54,021 nucleotides of DNA from positions 1 through 54,021 of the forward strand of contig CAMDBX010000018.1 of NCBI GenBank assembly GCA_945889445.1. The letters run 5' to 3'. Source of the DNA: Rhizobium sp. Q54. GTDB lineage: Bacteria; Pseudomonadota; Alphaproteobacteria; Rhizobiales; Aestuariivirgaceae. Made by a program: the position numbers and the translations under genes. The notes below the pieces were generated by a model. That model was not told where the DNA came from. It saw only the letters and a program-made list of their open reading frames with translations, and ran no database searches. Within the stretch, counting starts at the first letter, position 1. The number at the start of each line of letters is the position of its first letter. Shown piece by piece: positions 24,174 to 31,858 of the stretch.

Positions 24174-24947
24174 GTGGCTTCGGCCCATTTCGACCTCCGT
24201 ACGCGGCTCGCCTCTGGCGAGCCGTTTCTGTTTTCCTGGATGACGGTGCCGTCTGCGGCGCTGGCAGGCCAGGCGGCCCGGCTACCCTTCGATGGCGTCT
24301 GCCTCGACATGCAGCACGGCATGATCGGTTTTCCGGACGCGGTGGGCATGATCGCCGCCATCAATGCTGCCGGACGTCCCGCATTGGTGCGTTCGCTGTG
24401 GAACGACGCGGCAACGCCGGGCCAGTGCTTCGACGCCGGTGCATGCTGCGTTATCGCGCCGATGGTGAACACGAGGGCCCAGGCGGAGGCGCTGGTGCGC
24501 GCCGCCAAATACCCGCCCATGGGGGCCAGGAGCTGGGGCGGCTACACCGCGCAGCAGGCCTCCGGCCTGACGCCCGGCGAGTATCTGCGCGAGGCGAACC
24601 GCATGACCATGGTGTTCGCCATGGTGGAGACGGTGGAGGCGCTGGACAATCTCGAGGCGATTGCCGCGACGCCCGGCCTTGACGGATTGTTCGTGGGGCC
24701 GTCGGATCTTTCCATCACGCTGTCCCGGGGGGCTGGCGTGGACAAGACCGGACGCGAAACGCTTGCCGCCATGACAAGGGTCGCTGCCGCCGCCAAGAAA
24801 AATGGCCTGGTGGCCGGTGCCTTCGGTGGCAGTGCTGACGTCATCAAGACCTATCTCGGCCTTGGTTTTACGTTTATCGCCGCGGCGGTGGATGTGGACC
24901 TGATGCAATGGGGGGCAGCCGAGCTCAACCAGGCGCTTGCTGGCTGA
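24174..24947 (+). CDS. HpcH/HpaI-type aldolase, 257 aa
   Basis: Class II, metal-dependent aldolase of the 2-keto-3-deoxy sugar acid / hydroxyheptanedioate group, forming or cleaving pyruvate adducts; the real substrate is unknown. Seen: VCLDMQHGMIGF (about 42-53), GARSWGGYTA (phosphate/carboxylate loop), VETVEALDN with the metal-binding Glu, and LFVGPSDLSITLSRG with the metal-binding Asp. The start is GTG directly after the TAA of the zeta gene, so the two are translationally coupled. Confidence 0.85.
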   Translation: MASAHFDLRTRLASGEPFLFSWMTVPSAALAGQAARLPFDGVCLDMQHGMIGFPDAVGMIAAINAAGRPALVRSLWNDAATPGQCFDAGACCVIAPMVNTRAQAEALVRAAKYPPMGARSWGGYTAQQASGLTPGEYLREANRMTMVFAMVETVEALDNLEAIAATPGLDGLFVGPSDLSITLSRGAGVDKTGRETLAAMTRVAAAAKKNGLVAGAFGGSADVIKTYLGLGFTFIAAAVDVDLMQWGAAELNQALAG

Positions 24948-25005
24948 GCGTGGCCAGTCTAAATTTGACACTGTCTTCATCTTCCAGAACCGCGCAGGAG
25001 CAGCC

Positions 25006-25302
25006 ATGAACCGCAGGACCATTCTTTCCTTGCCCGGACTCGGTATCTTGTCCGTGATCGCCGTCTCCGCGACGGCGCCCTTCCAAGCAGCCTTCGCCAA
25101 GGATGGCTCGGGCGGCGGTGGCGAGGGCGGCGACAAGGGCGGCGGCGATGGCGGTGGCAAGTCCGATGGCGCCGAAGGCAAGCCTGAAGAAGGGCAGCAG
25201 GGCGGCGACCAAAACGGCAGCGAGACCGAGCAGCCGGGCATGGAAGCCCAGCCGGAGGCGGCCACGGAGTGCACGGCCGGCACCGACTGCAAGAAGGAGT
25301 AG
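25006..25302 (+). CDS. secreted Gly/Asp/Lys-rich low-complexity protein, 98 aa
   Basis: A signal peptide (residues 1-30: NRRTILSLPGLGILSVIAV, then ATAPFQAAFA) is followed by a disordered tail rich in Gly, Lys, Asp, Glu and Gln (DGSGGGGEGGDKGGGDGGGK), ending CTAGTDCKKE with two cysteines. No family recognised. ATG 25006 has AGGAG 5 bases upstream. Exported and unfolded by composition; function unknown. Confidence 0.65.
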   Translation: MNRRTILSLPGLGILSVIAVSATAPFQAAFAKDGSGGGGEGGDKGGGDGGGKSDGAEGKPEEGQQGGDQNGSETEQPGMEAQPEAATECTAGTDCKKE

Positions 25303-25374
25303 GCCCCCGCCTTTCCGCAACCGGTTCAGCCCATGATTTGACGCCTGCGGCGTTCCGCGCCAAGGTGCCTCATC

Positions 25375-26622
25375 ATGGATCAGCGTGCTTCCCTCATTCC
25401 CGGCGCTGAGGCGATCCTCGACCGCCTTATTGCCCTTGCGCTCTGCGCCGGCCCCATCGCCGCGCAGACAGACAAGTATTTCACCAACACCAGCCGCATC
25501 GTGGGCGCCAATGGCGACTCCCGGGTTACCTTCGCGGTGTTTATGCGCCGCCGCGTGGTGGCGGCGCTCGAGCCCGCCATTCGGGTGATCCGCCACTTCG
25601 TGCCGGACGTCGAGATCAAGCGCTTCTATGCGGAAGGCGACATCGTTCCCTCCGAGTCGAAGATGCTGGAGATCACCGGCTCCATGCAGAAGCTCTCCGA
25701 GGTCGAGACGTTGATGCTTCAGAAGATCGGCTTTCCCTGCGTCTCAGCCAACAATGCCTATGAGATGTGCCGGGCAATCCCGTCCGCCGCCTTCATGGAC
25801 ATGCATGCCCGCCATGGCTCTGGCGCCGAGATGAACATTCTCGCCGCCTATGGGGCCGCCGTGGGCTCGGCTGCGGCCAAGCGCGCCGACGGCAGCGTCA
25901 GGGGCTTCATTGGTTCATCGCAGGATTTGACAGCGCCGTTCTTCGGCGCCCGTGCCGGCATGGGCACAATGCCGCATGCGCTGGTGGGTTACACTGACGG
26001 CGACGTGCTAAAGGCCATGAAGCTGTTCGCCGAGACGATGCCGGAGGTGAAGAACCTCACGGCGCTGGTCGATTATACCGGCCACGAAGTCACGGACTCG
26101 ATTCGCTGTGCGCGCTGGTTCTACGAGGAGGCGAAACTCGATGCCGAGGGCAAGAGCTTCGGCGTGCGCCTCGACACCCACGGCGGCCGCTTCGCCGAGG
26201 GCCTGGACTACGAGAAATCGGTGGACACGGTGGGCCAGTGGCTGGGCGTGCATGGCGAATACAACATCGTCGAGCAGGTGCTGGGCGGCCGGGCGTTCCA
26301 ACTCGATCCCAACAATATCCTCGTCGACAAGGTGCGCCGCATCCTGTTCGGCAAGGGCGTGTCGGCGGCTGCCATCATCCACGTGCGGCGCGCGCTGGAT
26401 CAGGCCGGATACAAGCAAGCCACGATTGTGGGGTCCTCCGGTTTCGACCCGCAAAAGTGCCAGATCATGGGCGCGGCGCGCGCGCCCCTGGATATGGTGG
26501 GAACGGGCAGCTTCCTGCCTGCCACATTAACGGAAACTTACGCCACGGCCGACATAATCCGCTATGATGGGTTGCGGCGCGTGAAGATTGGCCGGGAATT
26601 CCTCCATGAGGATGGCGGCTGA
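25375..26622 (+). CDS. pncB: nicotinate phosphoribosyltransferase, 415 aa
   Basis: Makes nicotinate mononucleotide from nicotinate and PRPP in NAD salvage. Family features: QTDKYFTNTSRIV (about 31-43), GFPCVSANNAYEM, FMDMHARHGSG (about 139-149), LVDYTGHEVTDSIRCA, SFGVRLDTHGGRF (about 262-274) and the PRPP-side VGSSGFDPQKCQIM. It ends close to an L,D-transpeptidase, and no regulatory element was seen upstream. Confidence 0.85.
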   Translation: MDQRASLIPGAEAILDRLIALALCAGPIAAQTDKYFTNTSRIVGANGDSRVTFAVFMRRRVVAALEPAIRVIRHFVPDVEIKRFYAEGDIVPSESKMLEITGSMQKLSEVETLMLQKIGFPCVSANNAYEMCRAIPSAAFMDMHARHGSGAEMNILAAYGAAVGSAAAKRADGSVRGFIGSSQDLTAPFFGARAGMGTMPHALVGYTDGDVLKAMKLFAETMPEVKNLTALVDYTGHEVTDSIRCARWFYEEAKLDAEGKSFGVRLDTHGGRFAEGLDYEKSVDTVGQWLGVHGEYNIVEQVLGGRAFQLDPNNILVDKVRRILFGKGVSAAAIIHVRRALDQAGYKQATIVGSSGFDPQKCQIMGAARAPLDMVGTGSFLPATLTETYATADIIRYDGLRRVKIGREFLHEDGG

Positions 26623-26645
26623 GGCGGGTGCCCGGCCGCGGCAGT

Positions 26646-26661
26646 TCGGGAGTTCTCCCGA
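26646..26661. promoter_or_regulatory. 16-bp palindrome ahead of the L,D-transpeptidase
   Basis: TCGGGAG TT CTCCCGA lies 18 bases before the ATG at 26680 and just upstream of its Shine-Dalgarno. It could be an operator or a short RNA hairpin. It is too close to the start and lacks a T tract, so it is not a terminator of pncB. Confidence 0.35.
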
Positions 26662-26679
26662 GTGGATGGAGACGGATCG

Positions 26680-27132
26680 ATGAGGAAGCTGATTTCCCTG
26701 TTTGCAGGGTTGTTGTTGATCGCGCTGGGCGCGACCGGCTTGACCGAGGCGGCGACAAAGGCCAAGGCGCCGCCCGAGGTCGAAATTCACATTGATGTAT
26801 CGAACCAGATGATGCGGGTTGAGGTGAACGGCTGGACCTATGGCCGGTGGAAGGTGTCCACAGCGCGTGACGGCTACTACACGCCGCGCGGATCATGGCG
26901 GCCCTTCCTGCTGAAGAAAATGCACTACTCGCGGAAGTACGACAATTCACCCATGCCGAATTCGATCTTCTTCCTCGGCGGCTATGCAATCCATGCTACT
27001 TATTATGTGAACCAGTTGGGGCGTCCCGCCTCGCATGGCTGCATCAGGCTTCATCCGCAGAATGCCGCCAAGCTCTATTCGCTGGTGCAGAAGCACGGCA
27101 TGAAGTCGACCCGCATCACCATCAGCAACTGA
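26680..27132 (+). CDS. L,D-transpeptidase (YkuD domain), exported, 150 aa
   Basis: Periplasmic enzyme that crosslinks peptidoglycan or attaches proteins to it through a catalytic cysteine. A signal peptide (KLISLFAGLLLIALGATG) is followed by the YkuD domain from about residue 34. The catalytic block is ASHGCIRLHP (H119, C121), with an upstream His in YAIHATYY (H105). This is a minimal single-domain form. ATG 26680 has GGAG about 8 bases upstream; an earlier start at 26662 would add six polar residues before the signal peptide. Confidence 0.9.
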   Translation: MRKLISLFAGLLLIALGATGLTEAATKAKAPPEVEIHIDVSNQMMRVEVNGWTYGRWKVSTARDGYYTPRGSWRPFLLKKMHYSRKYDNSPMPNSIFFLGGYAIHATYYVNQLGRPASHGCIRLHPQNAAKLYSLVQKHGMKSTRITISN

Positions 27133-27250
27133 CGCAGTTCAAGGGGTTGATCGCGGGGAGGTGCTGCAGTGCCTCCTCGCTTTCATTTTTGCCTGTCCGT
27201 GAAGGTGGGTTGATTGATCGTCAGGAGCTTCAGGCGCTAAGGATCGTGAC

Positions 27251-27583
27251 ATGAGAAAGCTGCTGATTCCCGTCTTGGTCATCGCCGTCGCCATCGCAGT
27301 GTTCTTCGCCTATCCGCTGGTAAACGAGGGAACGAAGTCCTCCTGCAAGGCGCTGGAACGCCGTGCCCTGACACTGGTGTCGATGGAGAGCGGGCCGGAA
27401 GGCCTGATCATCGCTGCGCTGGGCCGGCAACTGCTGCGCCAGGGCAAGGGGCGGATTGCCGCGGAATTCTCGCGCCAGCGTAACCCGGATGTTCCGGTCG
27501 CGCTGTCTTGCACGATGAACTACTGGCACAGTCTTGCCGACCGCGGCTGGCTTGCCGAGGCCATCAGCCGGAACCTGAACTAA
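27251..27583 (+). CDS. membrane-anchored or exported hypothetical protein, 110 aa
   Basis: One N-terminal hydrophobic helix (LLIPVLVIAVAIAVFFAYPL, about 4-23) followed by a basic soluble domain with two cysteines (SSCKALERRAL, VALSCTMNYWHSLADRG) that could pair in the periplasm. No family recognised. It lies between the L,D-transpeptidase and the DddQ-like cupin on the same strand, with 118- and 60-base gaps. Confidence 0.6.
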   Translation: MRKLLIPVLVIAVAIAVFFAYPLVNEGTKSSCKALERRALTLVSMESGPEGLIIAALGRQLLRQGKGRIAAEFSRQRNPDVPVALSCTMNYWHSLADRGWLAEAISRNLN

Positions 27584-27643
27584 GGCCCGGCCGATGTTGC
27601 CCACGTTCTGCCTGACCATGTGACAGAGAAAGATCGCCAGGCC

Positions 27644-28240
27644 ATGCCAACACGCGACGGCAATCTCCAACAGCTGCTGGACATATCCCAGAGGATCGTC
27701 GCCGACAGTGGCGTTGCGACGGCAATGGCAGCCGGCGAGCGCGTGTTCGCGCGGCTGGGGAGCCATGCGGGCAGCGTCAGGCACGGAGCGGCGGAACGCC
27801 TGGCAGTCTGCGCGCCTGCTGTCGAGGTGGTGCTGGCTGGACTTGCGGCTCGCAAACCGCCCCTGCCGGAGCTGGCAAGCGCCTTCGTCGCCATTGAGGG
27901 CAGGCTTCGCTGGTATCGTCGCAAGACTGCAACGCCTGCCGGCGAGCCGTTCTACAGCAGCCATGCCAATGCCTTGCTGGTCGGTCCCGGTGGGCTGGAA
28001 GAGCGCAGCGACGTCGAAGTGGGCGTCACCGTGATGGCGCCGCACATCGTCTACCCGGACCACGACCATCCGCCGGAGGAAGTCTACATTGCGCTGTCGC
28101 CCGGCGAATGGTGGAACGCCGCAATGGACTGGACCGAACCGGGACCGGGCGGGATCATCTACAATCCTCCGGGCATTCTCCACGCCATGCGCTCGCACGC
28201 GCAGCCGTTTCTCGCGCTGTGGTTCTTGCCGATCGACTGA
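27644..28240 (+). CDS. DddQ-type dimethylsulfoniopropionate (DMSP) lyase-like cupin, 198 aa
   Basis: Single-domain cupin in the DMSP lyase (DddQ-type) family, which cleaves DMSP to dimethyl sulfide and acrylate. The metal set is complete and correctly spaced: H142 in DHDHPPEEVY, E146, Y148, and H180 in GILHAMRS. The spacing +4, +6 and +38 is the same as H125/E129/Y131/H163 reported for DddQ. Length is also close. ATG 27644 is used; an in-frame GTG at 27620 would add 8 residues. No acrylate or DMSP uptake genes adjoin it. Related cupins may act on other substrates, so the substrate is inferred. The stop abuts the convergent purB stop. Confidence 0.7.
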   Translation: MPTRDGNLQQLLDISQRIVADSGVATAMAAGERVFARLGSHAGSVRHGAAERLAVCAPAVEVVLAGLAARKPPLPELASAFVAIEGRLRWYRRKTATPAGEPFYSSHANALLVGPGGLEERSDVEVGVTVMAPHIVYPDHDHPPEEVYIALSPGEWWNAAMDWTEPGPGGIIYNPPGILHAMRSHAQPFLALWFLPID

Positions 28241-29548
28241 TCAGGCTTCGCCGAAGACGCGGCGGAAGATCGTGTCCACATGCTTTGTGTGATAGCCGAG
28301 GTCGAACAGGCTTTCGAGTTCAGCGGCCGAGAGCAGGGCGGAGACATCCTTGTCCTTCTTGAGAAGATCAAGGAAGTTGCCCTCTCCGCGCCACACCGGC
28401 ATGGCGTTCCTCTGCACCGCGGCATAGGAGTCCTCGCGGCTCATGCCCTTCTGGGTAAGCGCCAGCAGCACGCGCTGCGAGTGCACAAGGCCGCCGAGAC
28501 GGTCGAGGTTGCGCTGCATGTTCTCGGGATAGACGAGAAGCTTGTCGATGACGCCAGTCAGGCGCTTCAGCGCGAAGTCGAGGTGGATGGTGGCGTCAGG
28601 TCCGATGCCGCGCTCGACCGAGGAGTGCGAGATGTCACGCTCGTGCCACAACGCCACGTTCTCGAGTGCGGGAACGACGGCGGAGCGGACCAGGCGGGCG
28701 AGGCCCGTGAGGTTCTCGGTCAGCACCGGGTTGCGCTTGTGCGGCATGGCGGAGGAGCCCTTCTGGCCCGGCGAGAAGTATTCCTCTGCCTCCAGCACCT
28801 CGGTGCGCTGCAGATGGCGGATCTCGGTGGCCAGCCGCTCGATCGACGAGGCGACGACGGCGAGTGCCGCAAAATACGCGGCATGCCGGTCGCGCGGGAT
28901 GACCTGCGTCGAGACCGGCTCCGGCGTCAAACCCATTTTTTCAGCGACGTATTCTTCGACGCGCGGATCGATGTTGGCGAAGGTGCCGACAGCTCCCGAG
29001 ATGGCGCAGGTGGCGATTTCCTTGCGCGCCATGACCAGGCGTTCGCGCCCGCGCTCGAACTCGGCATAGGCCTGAGCGAGCTTGAGGCCGAAGGTGGTGG
29101 GCTCGGCATGGATGCCGTGGCTGCGGCCGATGCATATGGTGTTCTTGTGTTCGAAGGCGCGACGCTTCAGGGCGGCGAGAAGACCGTCGACATCTTCGAT
29201 CAGCAGGTTGGCGGCGCGGGCGAGCTGCACGTTGAGGCAGGTGTCGAGCACGTCGGATGAAGTCATGCCCTGGTGGACGAAGCGCGCCTCGGGCCCCACG
29301 ATCTCGGACAGGTGGGTGAGGAAGGCGATGACGTCATGCTTGGTGACGGATTCGATTTCGTCGATGCGCTCGACGTCAAAGACGGCGTCCTTGCCCTTTT
29401 CCCAGATTTTTGCGGCGGCTTCCTTCGGCACCACGCCCAGCTCGGCCAGTGCATCGGTCGCATAGGCCTCGATTTCGAACCAGATGCGGAAGCGGGTCTG
29501 CGGCTCCCAGATCTGGGCCATTTCTTTGCGGGTGTAGCGCGGGATCAT
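28241..29548 (-). CDS. purB: adenylosuccinate lyase PurB, 435 aa
   Basis: Fumarase-superfamily lyase acting twice in purine synthesis (SAICAR and adenylosuccinate cleavage). The superfamily signature [11 protein letters not shown] is at about residues 262-272 (mobile loop with the catalytic Ser). Also [14 protein letters not shown] (about 96-109) and [14 protein letters not shown] (catalytic His, about 141-154). Full length. It lies 4.6 kb from purC on the same strand but separated by opposite-strand genes, so it has its own promoter. Confidence 0.97.
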   Translation of the reverse strand: MIPRYTRKEMAQIWEPQTRFRIWFEIEAYATDALAELGVVPKEAAAKIWEKGKDAVFDVERIDEIESVTKHDVIAFLTHLSEIVGPEARFVHQGMTSSDVLDTCLNVQLARAANLLIEDVDGLLAALKRRAFEHKNTICIGRSHGIHAEPTTFGLKLAQAYAEFERGRERLVMARKEIATCAISGAVGTFANIDPRVEEYVAEKMGLTPEPVSTQVIPRDRHAAYFAALAVVASSIERLATEIRHLQRTEVLEAEEYFSPGQKGSSAMPHKRNPVLTENLTGLARLVRSAVVPALENVALWHERDISHSSVERGIGPDATIHLDFALKRLTGVIDKLLVYPENMQRNLDRLGGLVHSQRVLLALTQKGMSREDSYAAVQRNAMPVWRGEGNFLDLLKKDKDVSALLSAAELESLFDLGYHTKHVDTIFRRVFGEA

Positions 29549-29615
29549 CGGCGAGCCTTTCGCGAGGGATTGCGGCGCCGGATTAACAAATCCCGGGGTT
29601 TTGTGCGAGTGCGAA

Positions 29616-30359
29616 TTAGTCGCTGATGATGAAGGGCACAGCGATGAAGCGGTGGTTCAGCCCCTCGAAGCCCCGCGCGTAGACGCCGATGATGGCCACC
29701 AGCCGGTCGGTGACCGGGAAACCGGACTGCGCCACAACGGCGGCAACGTCATATGCCAGAGGGCAGTTGCGTGAGGCAGGAATGGACGTGTCCTCATGGA
29801 TGGCGCGACTGGTGTTCGTCTGCAGGTCCTTGAGGATGACACGGACGCCGAAGCTGTCGCCATCGCCCTCCGGGCAGGCGGCCGGACGGGGGAGCTTGAC
29901 GGTCTCGACGGCGAGTTCGAAACGAACTTCCAGCGGGCTCTTGTCAGCGGCGCGCGAGCCGAGGCTGGTGTACCAGCGGTCGAAAGTCATGCGTTCGCGC
30001 TCTGCCACCACTTCGGTCGCCGGGTTGGCGGCGATCAGTTCGGCAGGTTCGGTGATGTTCAGTTCCTTGAGCGCCGGAGCGGCCGCAGCGCGGGCCTGGT
30101 CGCGGGCGGCGGCGGGCTTTGCCTCCTCACTTTCCAGCATGGCGCGGTAGGGCGAGCCCTTGACCCATTCATTGGTCTTCAGGTCGATCACGAAAACGTC
30201 CCAGTAGGGGAAGCCGGAACCGTCCTGCACACCATATTGCTCGAACGCGAAGTAGCGGCTGTCAGGCGAATAGCCGATGGCGTTGAAGGCTGCCCCGTCT
30301 GCCGCAAGCGCACGGCTGCAACCGAGGACCATGAGGATGAGCAGGGCCAGGGCGCGCAT
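29616..30359 (-). CDS. DUF2259-like predicted secreted protein, 247 aa
   Basis: A signal peptide (RALALLILMVLGCSRALA) is followed by a periplasmic domain of the DUF2259 type: FNAIGYSPDSRYFAFEQYGVQDGSGF near the N-terminus (about 25-50), WDVFVIDL, and a C-terminal GLNHRFIAVPF. Function unknown. It starts 3 bases after the stop of the RAM-domain gene, so it is probably the third cistron of a unit with an amino-acid-binding protein. Confidence 0.72.
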   Translation of the reverse strand: MRALALLILMVLGCSRALAADGAAFNAIGYSPDSRYFAFEQYGVQDGSGFPYWDVFVIDLKTNEWVKGSPYRAMLESEEAKPAAARDQARAAAAPALKELNITEPAELIAANPATEVVAERERMTFDRWYTSLGSRAADKSPLEVRFELAVETVKLPRPAACPEGDGDSFGVRVILKDLQTNTSRAIHEDTSIPASRNCPLAYDVAAVVAQSGFPVTDRLVAIIGVYARGFEGLNHRFIAVPFIISD

Positions 30360-30362
30360 GGC

Positions 30363-30599
30363 TCAGAACGCCTTGAAGGTGATGAGCGTGTAGGTGTCCC
30401 TGATCCCCGGGATGATCTGGAGCTTGTGGGAGACGAACTGGCCGACGTCATCGTCTTCGTTCAGGTAGAATTTCACCAGAAGGTCCCAACCTCCTGCGGT
30501 GGAATAGATTTCCGAAGCAATCTCGGCATCGGCAATGGCTGTGGCAACATCGTAAGACTTGCCGAGTTCGCATTTGATCTGGACGAAGAAGGCGCGCAT
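30363..30599 (-). CDS. stand-alone Lrp/AsnC ligand-binding (RAM) domain protein, 78 aa
   Basis: This is the effector domain of Lrp/AsnC regulators without a DNA-binding part. Residues 1-78 cover the alpha-beta RAM fold: AFFVQIKCELGKSYDVATA, AEIYSTAGGWDLLVKFYL-like segment at about 29-46, and GIRDTYTLITFKAF at the end. Such proteins bind amino acids and may modulate full-length Lrp family members. ATG 30599 has GGAG upstream. It is placed between a LivJ-like binding protein (13 bases) and a DUF2259 gene (3 bases), which links it to amino-acid sensing. Confidence 0.78.
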   Translation of the reverse strand: MRAFFVQIKCELGKSYDVATAIADAEIASEIYSTAGGWDLLVKFYLNEDDDVGQFVSHKLQIIPGIRDTYTLITFKAF

Positions 30600-30612
30600 G
30601 GGGAAGGCTCCG

Positions 30613-31752
30613 TCAGGGTGTTGTATCGAGGATGGGTGGAACGAGGGTCTTGGGATCGACCTCGACATAGCGGCCGTCGATCCACTTGAACCAGGCGATG
30701 GCTGGATTGCCGAGGTCGCCCTTCGCGTCGAAGCTCACGGGGCCAACCACCGTGTCGAAGCGGTTTCCGCCGCGCAGCCATTCTGCCAGCCTGGTGCTGT
30801 CCAGCGTGCCTGTTGCCTCCGCCGCCGCCGCCAGTGCCTGCACTGCGGCATAGGCATAGAGCGTGAAACCCTCGGGGTTCTGGTCTGCGTCGCGGAAGCG
30901 CTGCACGAGGCCCTGGGCCGTCGGGAACTTTCGCGCATCATAGGTGAAGCTGGACAGCGTACCGTTGGCAGCGTCCTTCGCTTGGTTGCCATAGTCCTCG
31001 GTGACCAGAGAGTCGCCCGACACGATCTGGGCCTGCGACCCGGCAGCGCGCAGGGCCCGGGCGAACAGGCCGCTTTCCACGTATGAGCCCGAAAGATAGA
31101 CGACGCCCGCGCCGGAGTCCTTCACCTGTTTCACCAGCGTTGCGAAATCCTTGGTTCCGGGCTTGAAGCTCTGCTGCAGGGCGGGGGTAATGCCTTTCTG
31201 CTGCAGCGAAGTGGCGAATGCCTCGGCAAGTGCGGTGAAGGCGGGCGACTGGTCACTCACCACGGCGATCTTCTGGCCCGCGAACCTGTCCAGCACGAGG
31301 GCTGCCGCGGCGGCGGCCTGCGCATCGTCACGCGGCACCAGCCTGACCACGTTCCAGCCACCCTCGTCGGTGAACTTGGTATTGGTCGAGGCCGGGCTGA
31401 TCTGGACGATGCCGGCCTTCTGGTAGACCTTTGAGGCGGGGATCGATGCGCCTGAGCAATAGTGCCCGACCACAGCCTTGATCCCTGCCGAGACGAAGCC
31501 GGTGGCCACGTCGACGGCCTTGCGCGGGTCGCAGCCGTCATCGGCGAACTGTACCGTCAGCTTCTCACCCCGGATGCCACCCGTGGCATTGATGTCGTCC
31601 ACCGCCCTTTGAACGCCCCGGCGCAGCTGCTCGCCCAATGCCGCATTGGGGCCTGAGAGCGGGGCTGCCGCGCCGATCAGGATGTCAGCGAAGGCAGGCG
31701 GCGCGCTCACAAGCAGCGTCAGCAGGAGAAGGGGGAGGCGGGCTCTTTTCAT
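30613..31752 (-). CDS. branched-chain amino acid-type ABC substrate-binding protein (second LivJ-like), 379 aa
   Basis: Periplasmic type I binding protein of the Leu/Ile/Val family. Signal peptide KRARLPLLLLTLLVSAPPAFA; then ILIGAAAPLSGPNAALGEQ, FADDGCDPRKAVDVA, GHYCSGASIPASKVY (ligand loop) and SPASTNTKFTDEGGWN. It is clearly paralogous to the next gene upstream (same motif order), from which it is separated by a terminator, so it is expressed independently. ATG 31752 has AAGGA 7 bases upstream. It has no permease or ATPase of its own here and may feed the adjacent liv transporter. Confidence 0.85.
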   Translation of the reverse strand: MKRARLPLLLLTLLVSAPPAFADILIGAAAPLSGPNAALGEQLRRGVQRAVDDINATGGIRGEKLTVQFADDGCDPRKAVDVATGFVSAGIKAVVGHYCSGASIPASKVYQKAGIVQISPASTNTKFTDEGGWNVVRLVPRDDAQAAAAAALVLDRFAGQKIAVVSDQSPAFTALAEAFATSLQQKGITPALQQSFKPGTKDFATLVKQVKDSGAGVVYLSGSYVESGLFARALRAAGSQAQIVSGDSLVTEDYGNQAKDAANGTLSSFTYDARKFPTAQGLVQRFRDADQNPEGFTLYAYAAVQALAAAAEATGTLDSTRLAEWLRGGNRFDTVVGPVSFDAKGDLGNPAIAWFKWIDGRYVEVDPKTLVPPILDTTP

Positions 31753-31802
31753 GATCGTCCTTCGGTTGCCCGCAGTATCGGGTTTTCGCGAAGCCGAGGC
31801 AA

Positions 31803-31833
31803 CAAAAGACCCGCGCAACAGGTTGCGCGGGTC
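31803..31833 (-). terminator. rho-independent terminator after livJ
   Basis: The perfect 12-bp inverted repeat GACCCGCGCAAC / GTTGCGCGGGTC (31808-31819, 31822-31833) is followed on the minus strand by TTTTGTT. It separates the two binding-protein genes. Confidence 0.8.
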
Positions 31834-31858
31834 GCAGTCCTAGCCGTGAAGGCCGGGG

